Below, piece after piece: positions 54,245-61,540 of a DNA stretch of 64,000 nucleotides. The stretch comes from a virus. Location of the stretch: positions 124,001 through 188,000 of IMG/VR virus record IMGVR_UViG_3300032236_001024. One strand, given 5' to 3'. Position 1 is the stretch's first letter, and each line of letters opens with the position of its first letter. The translations under genes and the position numbers were made by a program. The notes beneath the pieces were generated by a model. It saw nothing but the letters and a program-made list of their open reading frames with translations, was not told the DNA's origin and did no database searches.

Positions 54245-54766
54245 TTATTCTGTGATAAGTTGTTTCTTTGACTTCTTTGCAGTAACTTCTGTTTCTGCAT
54301 CGTCGGTGATATCAATCTTCTTAGGCTTCTTGCTTTCTGGAATAATATGCTCAAGCCAAATCTTGAGGATACCATTCACCATCGAAGCATTGTTCACAAC
54401 AACATTATCAGCAAGCGAGAAGGTACGAGTGAACGCACGATCCGCAATTCCCTTATGAAGATATTGTACATCAATACCATCAGATGTGAGAGTATCGATT
54501 GTGGTATTTCCCTTGACGACAAGCTTGTTCTCTTCAAGAGTCAATTCGATATCCTGCTTACCAAATCCAGCAACAGCAAGTTCGACAACGTAAACATTTT
54601 CGTCTGTCTTCTTGAGATTGAATGGAGGATATCCATTCCCAGCTGTCTTCTGAATGTGTTCGTAAGTTTCGGTCATCTTTTGAGCCAGCTTATCTGCTCC
54701 AACAAAAAACTTATCGAACTTGGCAAGGTCAGCGAATGTGTGATCGAATTTATATGGTGTATTCAT
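54245..54766 (-). CDS. Hsp20/alpha-crystallin small heat-shock protein
   Basis: A 173-residue protein with an alpha-crystallin domain (about 40-145): YPPFNLKKTDENVYVVELAV, GFGKQDIELTLEENKLVVKG, and RAFTRTFSLADNVVVNNASM followed by NGILKIWLEHIIPE. The short acidic/Lys tail (KKSKKQLITE) replaces the usual IxI motif. Small Hsps keep unfolding proteins soluble; T4-like cyanophages commonly carry one. Confidence 0.93.
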   Translation of the reverse strand: MNTPYKFDHTFADLAKFDKFFVGADKLAQKMTETYEHIQKTAGNGYPPFNLKKTDENVYVVELAVAGFGKQDIELTLEENKLVVKGNTTIDTLTSDGIDVQYLHKGIADRAFTRTFSLADNVVVNNASMVNGILKIWLEHIIPESKKPKKIDITDDAETEVTAKKSKKQLITE

Positions 54767-54792
54767 CTCATTTCTCCTATGTTAGCGAGATT

Positions 54793-54830
54793 CATAAATA
54801 TGCCGTCCAATTATGCTACGGCATAAATAT
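54793..54830 (+). promoter_or_regulatory. CATAAATA repeats flanking an inverted repeat
   Basis: Two CATAAATA copies (54793-54800 and 54822-54829), one mismatch from the late motif, flank the inverted repeat TATGCCGT/ACGGCATA (54799-54806 and 54818-54825). It probably gives late transcription of the holin-like gene. Confidence 0.5.
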
Positions 54831-54877
54831 ATTTAGGTTGGATTGAAGCAAAAATCAAGAGTAGAGGATAAAAAAAT

Positions 54878-55330
54878 ATGGCTGATGAACCAAATAAACC
54901 ACATACTGAAGATTTTGCTACTGCGAAGTGGAGACCCTTTATGGGTTGGACATATATGGCTATATGTTTCTTTGATTTTGTTATTGGTCCTGTTATGAAT
55001 GTGGCATTTTCTATTATAACAAAAACACCACTGATACCTTGGAAGTCACTCACACTAGACAATGGTGGATTGTTCCATCTTGCTATGGGTGCAGTTCTAG
55101 GTGTTGCTGCTTATGGAAGAACACAAGAGAAGGTCGCTAAGATTGATAATGGTATTCCGTTGCCGGGATCGCCTACACCATCTGCACCGTCTCCTGCACC
55201 AGCACCAATGCCTGATCCTACACCAGTCCCTGCGCCTGTAGTATCAGCACCAGCACCAACTGCAATAGTAAATGCTGATCCTGCACCAGCACCAACACCA
55301 GTTGTGTCAACACGCAAAAGATTTAGTTAA
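54878..55330 (+). CDS. 3TM holin-like protein with Pro/Ala-rich tail
   Basis: A 150-residue plus-strand protein. The region KWRPFMGWTYMAICFFDFVI matches the N-terminal motif of the 'holin of 3TMs' family (RPxxxW....F...PI), with further membrane segments to about residue 85. The last 55 residues are an extreme Pro/Ala/Val repeat (APAPMPDPTPVPAPVVSAPA) that could span periplasm or cell wall. Likely part of lysis. A bidirectional terminator follows. Confidence 0.75.
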   Translation: MADEPNKPHTEDFATAKWRPFMGWTYMAICFFDFVIGPVMNVAFSIITKTPLIPWKSLTLDNGGLFHLAMGAVLGVAAYGRTQEKVAKIDNGIPLPGSPTPSAPSPAPAPMPDPTPVPAPVVSAPAPTAIVNADPAPAPTPVVSTRKRFS

Positions 55331-55338
55331 AAAATATT

Positions 55339-55362
55339 GGGGCGGTTATGCCGCCCCTTTTA
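55339..55362. terminator. Bidirectional terminator
   Basis: GGGGCGG/CCGCCCC (55339-55345 and 55351-55357) with five-base loop; TTTTAT follows on the plus side and AATATTTTTT on the minus side. The stop of the 66-residue gene lies in the stem-loop. Confidence 0.82.
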
Positions 55363-55546
55363 TCTTGAAGTGCGTAAACACGTTGTCCTTATCAAAGGAT
55401 TGAACATCACGTATCCAAGCTAGAGCATCTTTTTCTGTTGCAAAATGCAATCTATCTTTAATGGTTAGACCGTTTAGAGCGCCTCTATTGAGGAGTTTTT
55501 CGAATTCAACAACATATCTACAAGTCTTTTCTTTTAGGTCAGTCAT
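55346..55546 (-). CDS. 66-residue hypothetical protein
   Basis: I start at ATG 55546 (MTDLKEKTCRYVVEFEKLLN), which follows a GGAGA site; a longer frame runs toward the tRNA. The protein reads RGALNGLTIKDRLHFATEKD, ALAWIRDVQSFDKDN and ends FKIKGAA. An alpha/beta mini-domain of unknown role. Confidence 0.68.
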   Translation of the reverse strand: MTDLKEKTCRYVVEFEKLLNRGALNGLTIKDRLHFATEKDALAWIRDVQSFDKDNVFTHFKIKGAA

Positions 55547-55588
55547 TTTCAGTCTCCATTTTTGCACCAGTCTATTTATCAAAAAAGA

Positions 55589-55664
55589 TGGTAGGCGTGG
55601 AGGGAATCGAACCCCCAACCAGACTATTATGAGTAGTCGGCTCTGACCGTTGAGCTACACGCCT
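55589..55664 (-). tRNA. tRNA with anticodon CAU (elongator Met or Ile2)
   Basis: Acceptor AGGCGTG/CACGCCT with A73 and encoded CCA; anticodon arm GACTA-CTCATAA-TAGTC; T loop TTCGATT. The paired A1-U72 rules out an initiator. Lysidine modification would make it an AUA-reading isoleucine tRNA. Confidence 0.9.
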
Positions 55665-55672
55665 ATTGGTAT

Positions 55673-55834
55673 TTAGAAGGGAACAATAAAGTCCTCTCCA
55701 ACTGAAATTAATCTTTCCAGATTCTTGATCTCAGTTTTCAATTTCTCTACGTTTTCGCCGTTCCATTCTGCTTCACTCAATTGCTTTCGTTTAGCTTTGA
55801 GTACATCATATGTACGGGGGAAAGGATCGTTCAT
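55673..55834 (-). CDS. 53-residue hypothetical protein
   Basis: ATG 55834..55832 to TAA 55675..55673, overlapping the GapR-like stop as TAATG. Reads MNDPFPRTYDVLKAKRKQLS, then an acidic helix (EKLKTEIKNLERLISVG) and ends DFIVPF. Likely coupled to the GapR-like gene. Confidence 0.65.
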   Translation of the reverse strand: MNDPFPRTYDVLKAKRKQLSEAEWNGENVEKLKTEIKNLERLISVGEDFIVPF

Positions 55835-56073
55835 TACATCATACCAATCTTTTGCATGTAAAGTTCAAGAAGTGTCTCTTCCTCTTGACGCTCTTCCCTT
55901 GACTTACGACGAAGAGAAACGATCTTGCGGACAATCTTGGTATCATATCCTGCAGACTTCACTTCAACATAAATCTCCTTGATATCCTCAGAGATTGCTC
56001 GCTTGTCTTCATCCAGTCGCTCAATACGATCAATGTATCCCAGCAACTGATCCTTATTCACATTATCACTCAT
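55834..56073 (-). CDS. GapR-like (DUF2312) DNA-binding protein
   Basis: A 79-residue protein starting at ATG 56073, with AAGGA eight bases upstream. YIDRIERLDEDKRAISEDIK, EIYVEVKSAGYDTKIVRKIV and SLRRKSREERQEEETLLELY match GapR almost end to end. Caulobacter GapR is an alphaproteobacterial nucleoid protein that clamps overtwisted AT-rich DNA and helps topoisomerases ahead of replication and transcription. A phage copy could aid fast replication or manage host chromatin. A strong pointer to an alphaproteobacterial host. Confidence 0.9.
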   Translation of the reverse strand: MSDNVNKDQLLGYIDRIERLDEDKRAISEDIKEIYVEVKSAGYDTKIVRKIVSLRRKSREERQEEETLLELYMQKIGMM

Positions 56074-56127
56074 TGTCAATATCCTTTTAGAGAAAGTGGA
56101 GGGGGAGATTTCTCTCCCCCGTTTTTA

Positions 56128-57063
56128 TTAGGCAGCGTCAGCGAATTCCACTGCCTTTTCCAGAGCCAGAACCTTGCGGTTGCGGTTGGGACCATACCAT
56201 GCAGACTGCAAACGAGTCTCAGGGTTATGACCAAGAACGTGATCGGTGGTGAAGGTCACAGCATTGAAAGCCTGCCACCACGAACCCTTACCAAACTCTG
56301 CTCCCGGCTGAGTGTCGAGAACTTCCATAACCTGAGTCGCAGGACGAGAAAGAACCTTCTTGTTCTCCTTTGACATAGCAGGAAAGATAGCCTGCAGATA
56401 TTCAGTGAGGTTTTCCTCATTGTACTGGCGAGACGAAAGAAACTCAGCAGTTTCCTTGTAGGTGTCCATCTTGGTGTGAGCGATACCCAAAGTGCGACGA
56501 ACCATATCAGCATCAAAAGCACGGCGATGGTTCAACTTCACCATAAGGTCACTAGAAGTACCAAGAGCCAAGGTGAGCGTGTTGTTGCAGACCACACGAA
56601 TGGGAGTAAACCGAATGTCAATCGACTTACCATATTCATGAGGATTGCTGAACAGAAGATACGAATCCACACGATCACCACCAAGGATTTCGAAGCTATC
56701 CTTGACCTTGGCGAGAGCCCAAACATTCTTACCCTCACGAAGCGAACCAGCAGTGTGCATTTCCATGTCACCAGCCATCACGAAGTCATGAAAGAATTCG
56801 AAAGCTTCGTGATTCTGGACAGGCTTCCAGTCAGCGGAAACCATCGTCAGAATCTTGTCGTCAGACGAACGAACCAGGGCCTGAGTGTCAGTGACAATCT
56901 TTTTACCCTTGCGAGTGATGAAGGTCGGAACCTTCTCAACCGTCCAATCCAAACCAGCCTCTACGAGCATCTGGTCAGGAGTGAGATCATGATGAACGCT
57001 CTTGCCAAGACCATGCCAAGGGGTTTCACCAGCGTAAGCCATCGTTTCCATATTGTGCGCCAT
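56128..57063 (-). CDS. DUF932 (phage/plasmid-like, TIGR03299) protein
   Basis: A 311-residue protein from ATG 57063, with AAGGAA upstream. MAHNMETMAYAGETPWHGLG is the family signature, followed by FLLFSNPHEYGKSIDIRFTP, IRVVCNNTLTLAL, FNAVTFTTDHVLGH and a final NRKVLALEKAVEFAD. The DUF932 family is common on plasmids and in phages, with unknown activity, perhaps single-strand DNA related. GC content is visibly higher here than in the accessory region. Confidence 0.87.
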   Translation of the reverse strand: MAHNMETMAYAGETPWHGLGKSVHHDLTPDQMLVEAGLDWTVEKVPTFITRKGKKIVTDTQALVRSSDDKILTMVSADWKPVQNHEAFEFFHDFVMAGDMEMHTAGSLREGKNVWALAKVKDSFEILGGDRVDSYLLFSNPHEYGKSIDIRFTPIRVVCNNTLTLALGTSSDLMVKLNHRRAFDADMVRRTLGIAHTKMDTYKETAEFLSSRQYNEENLTEYLQAIFPAMSKENKKVLSRPATQVMEVLDTQPGAEFGKGSWWQAFNAVTFTTDHVLGHNPETRLQSAWYGPNRNRKVLALEKAVEFADAA

Positions 57064-57108
57064 AACCAAGTTCCTTTCAGTTCATGAGTCCCTTGACTCA
57101 ATATAAAG

Positions 57109-57137
57109 ATACTACCCTATCACCATTTCCGTGTCAA
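57109..57137 (-). promoter_or_regulatory. Early promoter for DUF932 gene
   Basis: Minus strand TTGACA (57137..57132), 17-base spacer, TAGTAT (57114..57109), about 45 bases before the start. Confidence 0.82.
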
Positions 57138-57156
57138 CTGCTTTTTTGAAAAAAAT

Positions 57157-57753
57157 TCAACTTCCATCATCTTCGTCGAGATTTTCTTCGTCCTCGTCTT
57201 CCTTATTCCATTCCTTCCAATTTTCGTAGTCATCCTCAAGGTTGAAATCTTCAATCAGGCTCTCAGGAATGTCATCACGCCAATCTTCATCCTCAAAGTC
57301 AACATTGTAACATTCATCGCCATCTTCGCTGGTGTAGATACCAACAAAAGACATACCTTCCTCACGATACTTAAGCTCAACAATAAAACCAAGGTCTGTG
57401 AGTGCTTCCATAGCTGTCACAGGTGGAGACCATGCAGATTGGAACCATCCTGTGGCGGATTTGGTCTCAGGATCATAATCAAACTCTCCTTCCGCAATTT
57501 CCCACTTTGTTCCCCAATTTTCGACACGCCATGAGTACCAGCTTGCATGACCAAACTTTTCGAGATTTTCAGCCTCCAAAGCCTTAGCACGATCATTGTA
57601 ACCTTCGCCAATCCCAACTTCAACAAGAAGTTCAGGAGGACAAGGAACAAATTCGTTCAGGAAATTTCCTTCCTTAAACGCTTTATCAAGACGCTCCATC
57701 ATAGCGGGGTCTTCATGTGAGATATGAATTGAATTGTCGCACCAGTTAGGCAT
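57157..57753 (-). CDS. YubB/DUF1281-like protein
   Basis: A 198-residue protein. The N-terminus MPNWCDNSIHISHEDPAMME and the segment WYSWRVENWGTKWEIAEGEF with TGWFQSAWSPPVTAMEAL are hallmarks of the DUF1281/YubB ferredoxin-like family found on plasmids and phages. The C-terminal 50 residues are extremely acidic (Glu/Asp), a possible DNA-mimic-like tail. Function unknown. Confidence 0.82.
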   Translation of the reverse strand: MPNWCDNSIHISHEDPAMMERLDKAFKEGNFLNEFVPCPPELLVEVGIGEGYNDRAKALEAENLEKFGHASWYSWRVENWGTKWEIAEGEFDYDPETKSATGWFQSAWSPPVTAMEALTDLGFIVELKYREEGMSFVGIYTSEDGDECYNVDFEDEDWRDDIPESLIEDFNLEDDYENWKEWNKEDEDEENLDEDDGS

Positions 57754-57764
57754 AGGTTCTCTCC

Positions 57765-57998
57765 TTAGTTTGTATAACGGAAATAGCAGTCAACGATATC
57801 TTTCAGTTGTTGATCTGCTTCATAGTAATAGTCCTCATCCATGATGGCAAGAAGAATCTCTTCATAATCATCTGTTGAAAGATGATTCTTCAAAACCTTT
57901 AGATATTTCTGACCTGTATCAGTATTCCTCACCTCTTCCTCAAGAGGATCATACATAGGCTGTTCAGCCATCTTTGGGAATTGCACAACATTGCTCAT
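57765..57998 (-). CDS. 77-residue acidic early protein
   Basis: Starts MSNVVQFPKMAEQPMYDPLE and continues as a largely helical acidic protein (EEILLAIMDEDYYYEADQQL). The VVQFPKM start recurs in small proteins of alphaproteobacterial phages. It overlaps the next gene upstream by four bases. Function unknown. Confidence 0.7.
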   Translation of the reverse strand: MSNVVQFPKMAEQPMYDPLEEEVRNTDTGQKYLKVLKNHLSTDDYEEILLAIMDEDYYYEADQQLKDIVDCYFRYTN

Positions 57999-58228
57999 TC
58001 TTCAAACTCCAGATTAAAGTGTTTAGCAATCATTTCTGATGGGAGGAATGTATCATATTCCTCAGTAAGTGCCAAGTCAGAAACTTCCACACATTCCTGA
58101 ATGATCAATTCAGCAAAATCTCGAAGGATATCGTTGATTGAACCAAACATATCGCCAACATAGGCTTTGTCTCCTTCAATCATGAATCCAGCTTCGTTTG
58201 CAATTTCCAACAGTCGATCCATTTTCAT
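57995..58228 (-). CDS. 77-residue early phage protein
   Basis: The start is ATG 58228, overlapping the upstream stop as TGATG. MKMDRLLEIANEAGFMIEGD and ELIIQECVEVSDLALTEEYD form a common T4-like small-protein pattern (helix, short hairpin, then FAELIxxECxxV). Function unknown. Confidence 0.7.
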   Translation of the reverse strand: MKMDRLLEIANEAGFMIEGDKAYVGDMFGSINDILRDFAELIIQECVEVSDLALTEEYDTFLPSEMIAKHFNLEFEE

Positions 58229-58491
58229 CACGCAGCCACCTTATCACGAAAGTTAACACGGAACTTCATCATCTTCAAGTTATCCTCAGTGCCGCAAATC
58301 TCAACACGCTTGTAGGCATACATGTCCATATACTGAATCATGATCCAAGGAACGATGGTTCCAGCAGCGTTGAGACCCAGACGCATATCGACAACCTCAC
58401 CACGCATCAGACCAGCTGAACTGGTATAGCGAACACGATCACCAAGCTTCACGCCACCAACCTTGTCCACATTGTAGGAATTCGTATCCAT
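58228..58491 (-). CDS. 87-residue early protein, beta-rich
   Basis: Start set at ATG 58491 (MDTNSYNVDKVGGVKLGDRV), with GGAG six bases upstream; the longer reading would contain the promoter. RVRYTSSAGLMRGEVVDMRL and WIMIQYMDMYAYKRVEICGT suggest a small beta-barrel such as an SH3- or Tudor-like fold. Behind the early promoter at 58517-58544. Confidence 0.7.
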   Translation of the reverse strand: MDTNSYNVDKVGGVKLGDRVRYTSSAGLMRGEVVDMRLGLNAAGTIVPWIMIQYMDMYAYKRVEICGTEDNLKMMKFRVNFRDKVAA

Positions 58492-58516
58492 GACCATCTC
58501 CATCAGTTGATGATTG

Positions 58517-58544
58517 ATATTAGCATACCCACAAACGGTGTCAA
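58517..58544 (-). promoter_or_regulatory. Early promoter with conserved leader
   Basis: Minus strand TTGACA (58544..58539), 16-base spacer, TAATAT (58522..58517). The leader ATCATCAACTGATGGAGAT that follows is shared with the promoter at 59737-59765. Confidence 0.78.
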
Positions 58545-58552
58545 CTGTTTTT

Positions 58553-58777
58553 TTATTCAGGCGCATCCGTAGGAGGTGATGTGCGTATGTCTGTTAGACC
58601 ATTTTCAGCACATTCGTCTGGATATTTTGCCCACATTTCGCCAAAAAGCACCATGCGGACTGCATCTGCACCATGAATGTCAATCACATCAGAATACAAC
58701 ACAACCGCATTGTAATACTGATCGAATGACCAAAAATCTCTTACGTTAACATTTTGTTCTACAATTTCTTCGTCCAT
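58553..58777 (-). CDS. 74-residue early protein, paralogue of 58788-58955
   Basis: FWSFDQYYNAVVLYSDVIDI, AVRMVLFGEMWAKYPDECAE: the EMWAKYP(D/R)EC core and the preceding W-F-Y helix are shared with the 55-residue protein just upstream, so they are tandem duplicates. No family recognised. Confidence 0.68.
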   Translation of the reverse strand: MDEEIVEQNVNVRDFWSFDQYYNAVVLYSDVIDIHGADAVRMVLFGEMWAKYPDECAENGLTDIRTSPPTDAPE

Positions 58778-58787
58778 TAGTCAACCC

Positions 58788-58955
58788 CTATCTTGGAAGA
58801 GAAACGAAATTATCTTCGCATTCTCTAGGGTATTTAGCCCACATTTCCGTCAGCATGGTCTGGACAGCATAATCCACTCCCGGCACATCTGAGATTTCAG
58901 CAAGGAAGATGATCTCTTCCATATATTCAGAGAACTTCCAATCACTGCGCTTCAT
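58788..58955 (-). CDS. 55-residue early protein, paralogue of 58553-58777
   Basis: ATG 58955..58953 to TAG 58790..58788. MKRSDWKFSEYMEEIIFLAE ... LTEMWAKYPRECEDNFVSLP. Its start overlaps the stop of the 57-residue gene upstream (TCATGA), supporting translation. Confidence 0.68.
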   Translation of the reverse strand: MKRSDWKFSEYMEEIIFLAEISDVPGVDYAVQTMLTEMWAKYPRECEDNFVSLPR

Positions 58956-59125
58956 GACAATTTATCCTGTTCAATAGTAATAATTTGAAACCAAATGAAC
59001 TGAGCCTCACGCTCAAATTGCTGAGTTGTAGCTTCAGAAAAGTCCAAAACCATGTTCTGGAATACCTTACGAGCAGCAGCTTCATCGCAGTTGAAAAGGT
59101 TCATGATTTGCTTGATGTAGATCAT
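58952..59125 (-). CDS. 57-residue early protein
   Basis: ATG 59125..59123 with GGAGAG four bases upstream, TGA 58954..58952. MIYIKQIMNLFNCDEAAARK followed by VFQNMVLDFSEATTQQFERE; a compact helical protein. First in a chain of three coupled small genes. Confidence 0.66.
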   Translation of the reverse strand: MIYIKQIMNLFNCDEAAARKVFQNMVLDFSEATTQQFEREAQFIWFQIITIEQDKLS

Positions 59126-59139
59126 TGTTCTCTCCTATA

Positions 59140-59334
59140 TTAGCGAGGGGCGAAAGGATTGTGGTCCTTGAAGTCGATGGTATACAAGTCCATGCTCTCA
59201 CGATAGTACTGATCTTCCAGCTTGTCAAGAATTTTCATAGCTTCATGGTAGTCATTCAACTGAATTTTCTGATCAACACTGTAACGCTTGGTCTTACGAT
59301 TCATGACCTTGCAGATGATGGTGTAGCGAGACAT
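59140..59334 (-). CDS. 64-residue early protein
   Basis: Starts at ATG 59334 (MSRYTIICKVMNRKTKRYSV) with GGAG upstream; a longer reading would cross the promoter. Strands then a helix (YHEAMKILDKLEDQYYRESM) suggest a small ferredoxin-like fold. No family recognised. Confidence 0.68.
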   Translation of the reverse strand: MSRYTIICKVMNRKTKRYSVDQKIQLNDYHEAMKILDKLEDQYYRESMDLYTIDFKDHNPFAPR

Positions 59335-59359
59335 TTGCTTTCTCCGTTGTTGATGATCA

Positions 59360-59388
59360 TTTATATGATAAAAACAGGGTGGTGTCAA
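59360..59388 (-). promoter_or_regulatory. Early promoter
   Basis: Minus strand TTGACA (59388..59383), 17-base spacer, TATAAA (59365..59360). A self-complementary AAGCGGCT/AGCCGCTT element at the stop of the upstream gene precedes it. Confidence 0.76.
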
Positions 59389-59711
59389 GCGGCTTTTTTA
59401 GCCGCTTCTTCAGAAAGTTGCTTCCAGTACTTGACGATACGAGGAGTACCACGAACGTCAGTCCTAAGCCACTGATTTACCTGCCATTCCAGCAGCGTAC
59501 CATGTTTGATGAAATACTTGGCAGTGATCGAACCTTGACGAGCATCAGCCTGCGTAAAACCACGATTATTCTGATGCGTAGCAGCATTCACAACCTTTTC
59601 GTCCTCAGTCTGGCGACGAAACAGAGCAACACAGGCTCGACCAACAATGCGAGTCAGCTTTTCCTGATCAGCGGTTTCGATCATGTTGAGAAGAGAGTTC
59701 TTGGTAAGCAT
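59385..59711 (-). CDS. 108-residue conserved phage protein
   Basis: Starts at ATG 59711 (MLTKNSLLNMIETADQEKLT), with GGAG six bases upstream. RIVGRACVALFRRQTEDEKV, NNRGFTQADARQGSITAKYF and LLEWQVNQWL are conserved in many unrelated tailed phages (VGxALxxLxxRQTxDE...GFTxAD). The function is unknown, possibly a nucleic-acid binding protein given its basic C-terminus. Confidence 0.75.
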   Translation of the reverse strand: MLTKNSLLNMIETADQEKLTRIVGRACVALFRRQTEDEKVVNAATHQNNRGFTQADARQGSITAKYFIKHGTLLEWQVNQWLRTDVRGTPRIVKYWKQLSEEAAKKAA

Positions 59712-59736
59712 TGGTATCTCCATCAGTTGATGATCT

Positions 59737-59765
59737 TTTATAGACCATGATGGAATTTGTGTCAA
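59737..59765 (-). promoter_or_regulatory. Early promoter with conserved leader
   Basis: Minus strand TTGACA (59765..59760), 17-base spacer, TATAAA (59742..59737), directly after the RegA terminator. The leader ATCATCAACTGATGGAGAT follows, identical to the one at 58499-58517. Confidence 0.82.
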
Positions 59766-59795
59766 ACAAAAAAATAGCCCCGAAGGGCTATTTTG
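59766..59795 (-). terminator. Rho-independent terminator after RegA
   Basis: Minus strand ATAGCCC-TTCG-GGGCTAT (59774-59791), a stable UUCG-type tetraloop, followed by a run of seven T. Confidence 0.92.
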
Positions 59796-59809
59796 CAATT
59801 ATTTTTTTA

Positions 59810-60205
59810 TTAATATTTGTTACCAATTGTGTATTTTGTAACAAGATTCCACTTGTCTTTTTCCTTGAAAGGAATGATCTTGATCTGGTTCAATGGTGAT
59901 TGCAATTCATCCACCTTGTCTGGATCAACAATATCGAGCAATTCCCATTCTTCTAAAAGAGTGACAATCCTGTTGCGTCTGGCAACATCACTCTCTGCTA
60001 GTGTGGAATCTTTTCCATCAAGCAAAAATAATTCCTTGAAGTGAACTATGTAGTATTTCCCCTGCTTATGAAGAATGTGGCAGGATTGATATAGAGTATT
60101 TTCTTTTTTTGAGGCTAGACCAATACGAGAAAGGGTTTCTTTAATTTTCAAGAAATCTTCTGGATTCTTTAATCTAACTTCCACCAATTGATTGAGATTG
60201 AACAT
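59810..60205 (-). CDS. regA: RegA translational repressor
   Basis: A 131-residue protein starting at ATG 60205 (MFNLNQLVEVRL), with GGTGG upstream. RLKNPEDFLKIKETLSRIGL, LYQSCHILHKQGKYYIVHFK, RRNRIVTLLEEWELLDIV and KWNLVTKYTIGNKY align closely with T4 RegA. RegA binds the start regions of many early phage mRNAs and shuts off their translation. The start overlaps the end of gp62, as in T4 order (45-44-62-regA), and a terminator follows. Confidence 0.95.
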   Translation of the reverse strand: MFNLNQLVEVRLKNPEDFLKIKETLSRIGLASKKENTLYQSCHILHKQGKYYIVHFKELFLLDGKDSTLAESDVARRNRIVTLLEEWELLDIVDPDKVDELQSPLNQIKIIPFKEKDKWNLVTKYTIGNKY

Positions 60206-60593
60206 TATTACCACCTTTTATTAATTTTCTTATTATCAGGTCCAATTGCTCATTAGTCAGTACATTACCAATTTCACGAGCCTTTGCATAGTTTACGTTA
60301 TAATATTCCATGATGGCTTCAATCTTAGGTTCATCCTCTTTTTTATGCCACTTAGAATACCTTTTGCCTTTTCGTATACTATTTAGGTAATAATCATTTT
60401 GAAGTTTGTTATCAACATTGGGATACATGTTAATCTCATTGGCATACATAACAGTATCTTTATAATAAGAAAAAGCCTTATTAATAACATAAGGCTTGTA
60501 GAAAGTTTCAGCAAGATCAGGATTTTCAGAATCCCTAATCAGGTCTTGTTTGCTATCATTAATTGCTTTGACAAAATCAAACGGATTCATCAT
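60174..60593 (-). CDS. 62: Clamp-loader small subunit (T4 gp62-like)
   Basis: A 139-residue protein, shorter than T4 gp62 (187). IRKGKRYSKWHKKE matches VPRGKRYGKWAK of gp62, followed by EAIMEYYNVNYAKAREIGNV. Between gp44 and RegA as in T4, with a TGA/ATG overlap to gp44. gp62 joins gp44 in a 1:4 complex that loads gp45. Confidence 0.9.
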   Translation of the reverse strand: MMNPFDFVKAINDSKQDLIRDSENPDLAETFYKPYVINKAFSYYKDTVMYANEINMYPNVDNKLQNDYYLNSIRKGKRYSKWHKKEDEPKIEAIMEYYNVNYAKAREIGNVLTNEQLDLIIRKLIKGGNNVQSQSIGGS

Positions 60594-61528
60594 TCAAACT
60601 CAATGTCGATCATGATGCGTGTGAATGCAGCAACAAGATTGATTTCAGGATCAGCCACAAACGCAGCTTTATATTGATATTCAGCCAAGATCAAAACCAA
60701 CTCTGGGATAGAGTTAGATTTAACAACATCATTAGACATATCATAAAGCTTACGGAATGTGGTGGTAGTATCAGTATCAGAATTCTCTGCTACCCATTTA
60801 CGCATTTCACCAAAGTTTTTATTCTTTAAATGATTAACCAAAACTTTGATATTATCGTTTGAGGGGTTAACAAAAATACCAGTATCAATAGAACCATTAA
60901 CGGAGTATCTTTGGAGTTCGTTGATAACTCTTCGCCAATCAGGTACGTGCTTAGAAATAAGTTCAGCGACAACAGACTTATCAAAAGTAATTCGCTCAGT
61001 ATTGAGAACATGTATAATCCTTTTCATAAATTGAGAAGCAAGCTTTGGAAGATCATCCTTCGTAATCTTAAACTCTATGACTGAACAGCGAGAATGTAGC
61101 GGTTCAATGATTCTGTTCTTAAAATTGCAAGTGAGGATGAAACCACAATTCTTTGAGAATTCTTCCATAAAATTTCGCAAAGCTGGTTGTGTGCTGTTTG
61201 CGTTGAGGTAATCAGCTTCGTCCAAGATGACATACTTTCTGCTTCCAGTAAAAGACACTGTGGATGCAAAACTGAGGATTTCGTTGCGAAGGGTATCAAT
61301 ATTTCCATTCATACTTCCATTAATTACAATATAATCAGCATCAATCTGATCAAGCATAGCACGAGCAACTGTTGTCTTACCAACACCAGCTGAACCAGAC
61401 AAGATCAAATTAGGGATATCATTTTGAGAAACGAAAGCCCTGAAGGTCTCTTTAAGACCATCAGGTAAAATGCATTCGTCAATAGTCTTGGGTCGATACT
61501 TTTCTACCCAGAGAAATTCATCAAGCAT
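60590..61528 (-). CDS. 44: Clamp-loader ATPase subunit (T4 gp44-like)
   Basis: A 312-residue AAA+ protein. LWVEKYRPKTIDECILP, LSGSAGVGKTTVARAML (Walker A), YVILDEADYLN (Walker B), SRCSVIEFKI (arginine-finger SRC motif) and a C-terminal helical collar. Length and order match T4 gp44, which loads the gp45 clamp. Confidence 0.96.
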   Translation of the reverse strand: MLDEFLWVEKYRPKTIDECILPDGLKETFRAFVSQNDIPNLILSGSAGVGKTTVARAMLDQIDADYIVINGSMNGNIDTLRNEILSFASTVSFTGSRKYVILDEADYLNANSTQPALRNFMEEFSKNCGFILTCNFKNRIIEPLHSRCSVIEFKITKDDLPKLASQFMKRIIHVLNTERITFDKSVVAELISKHVPDWRRVINELQRYSVNGSIDTGIFVNPSNDNIKVLVNHLKNKNFGEMRKWVAENSDTDTTTTFRKLYDMSNDVVKSNSIPELVLILAEYQYKAAFVADPEINLVAAFTRIMIDIEFE

Positions 61529-61540
61529 TTGATTTTCCTA

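Noticed and set aside
56476-57087. 203-codon plus-strand ORF
   Set aside because: Antisense shadow of the well-conserved DUF932 gene.
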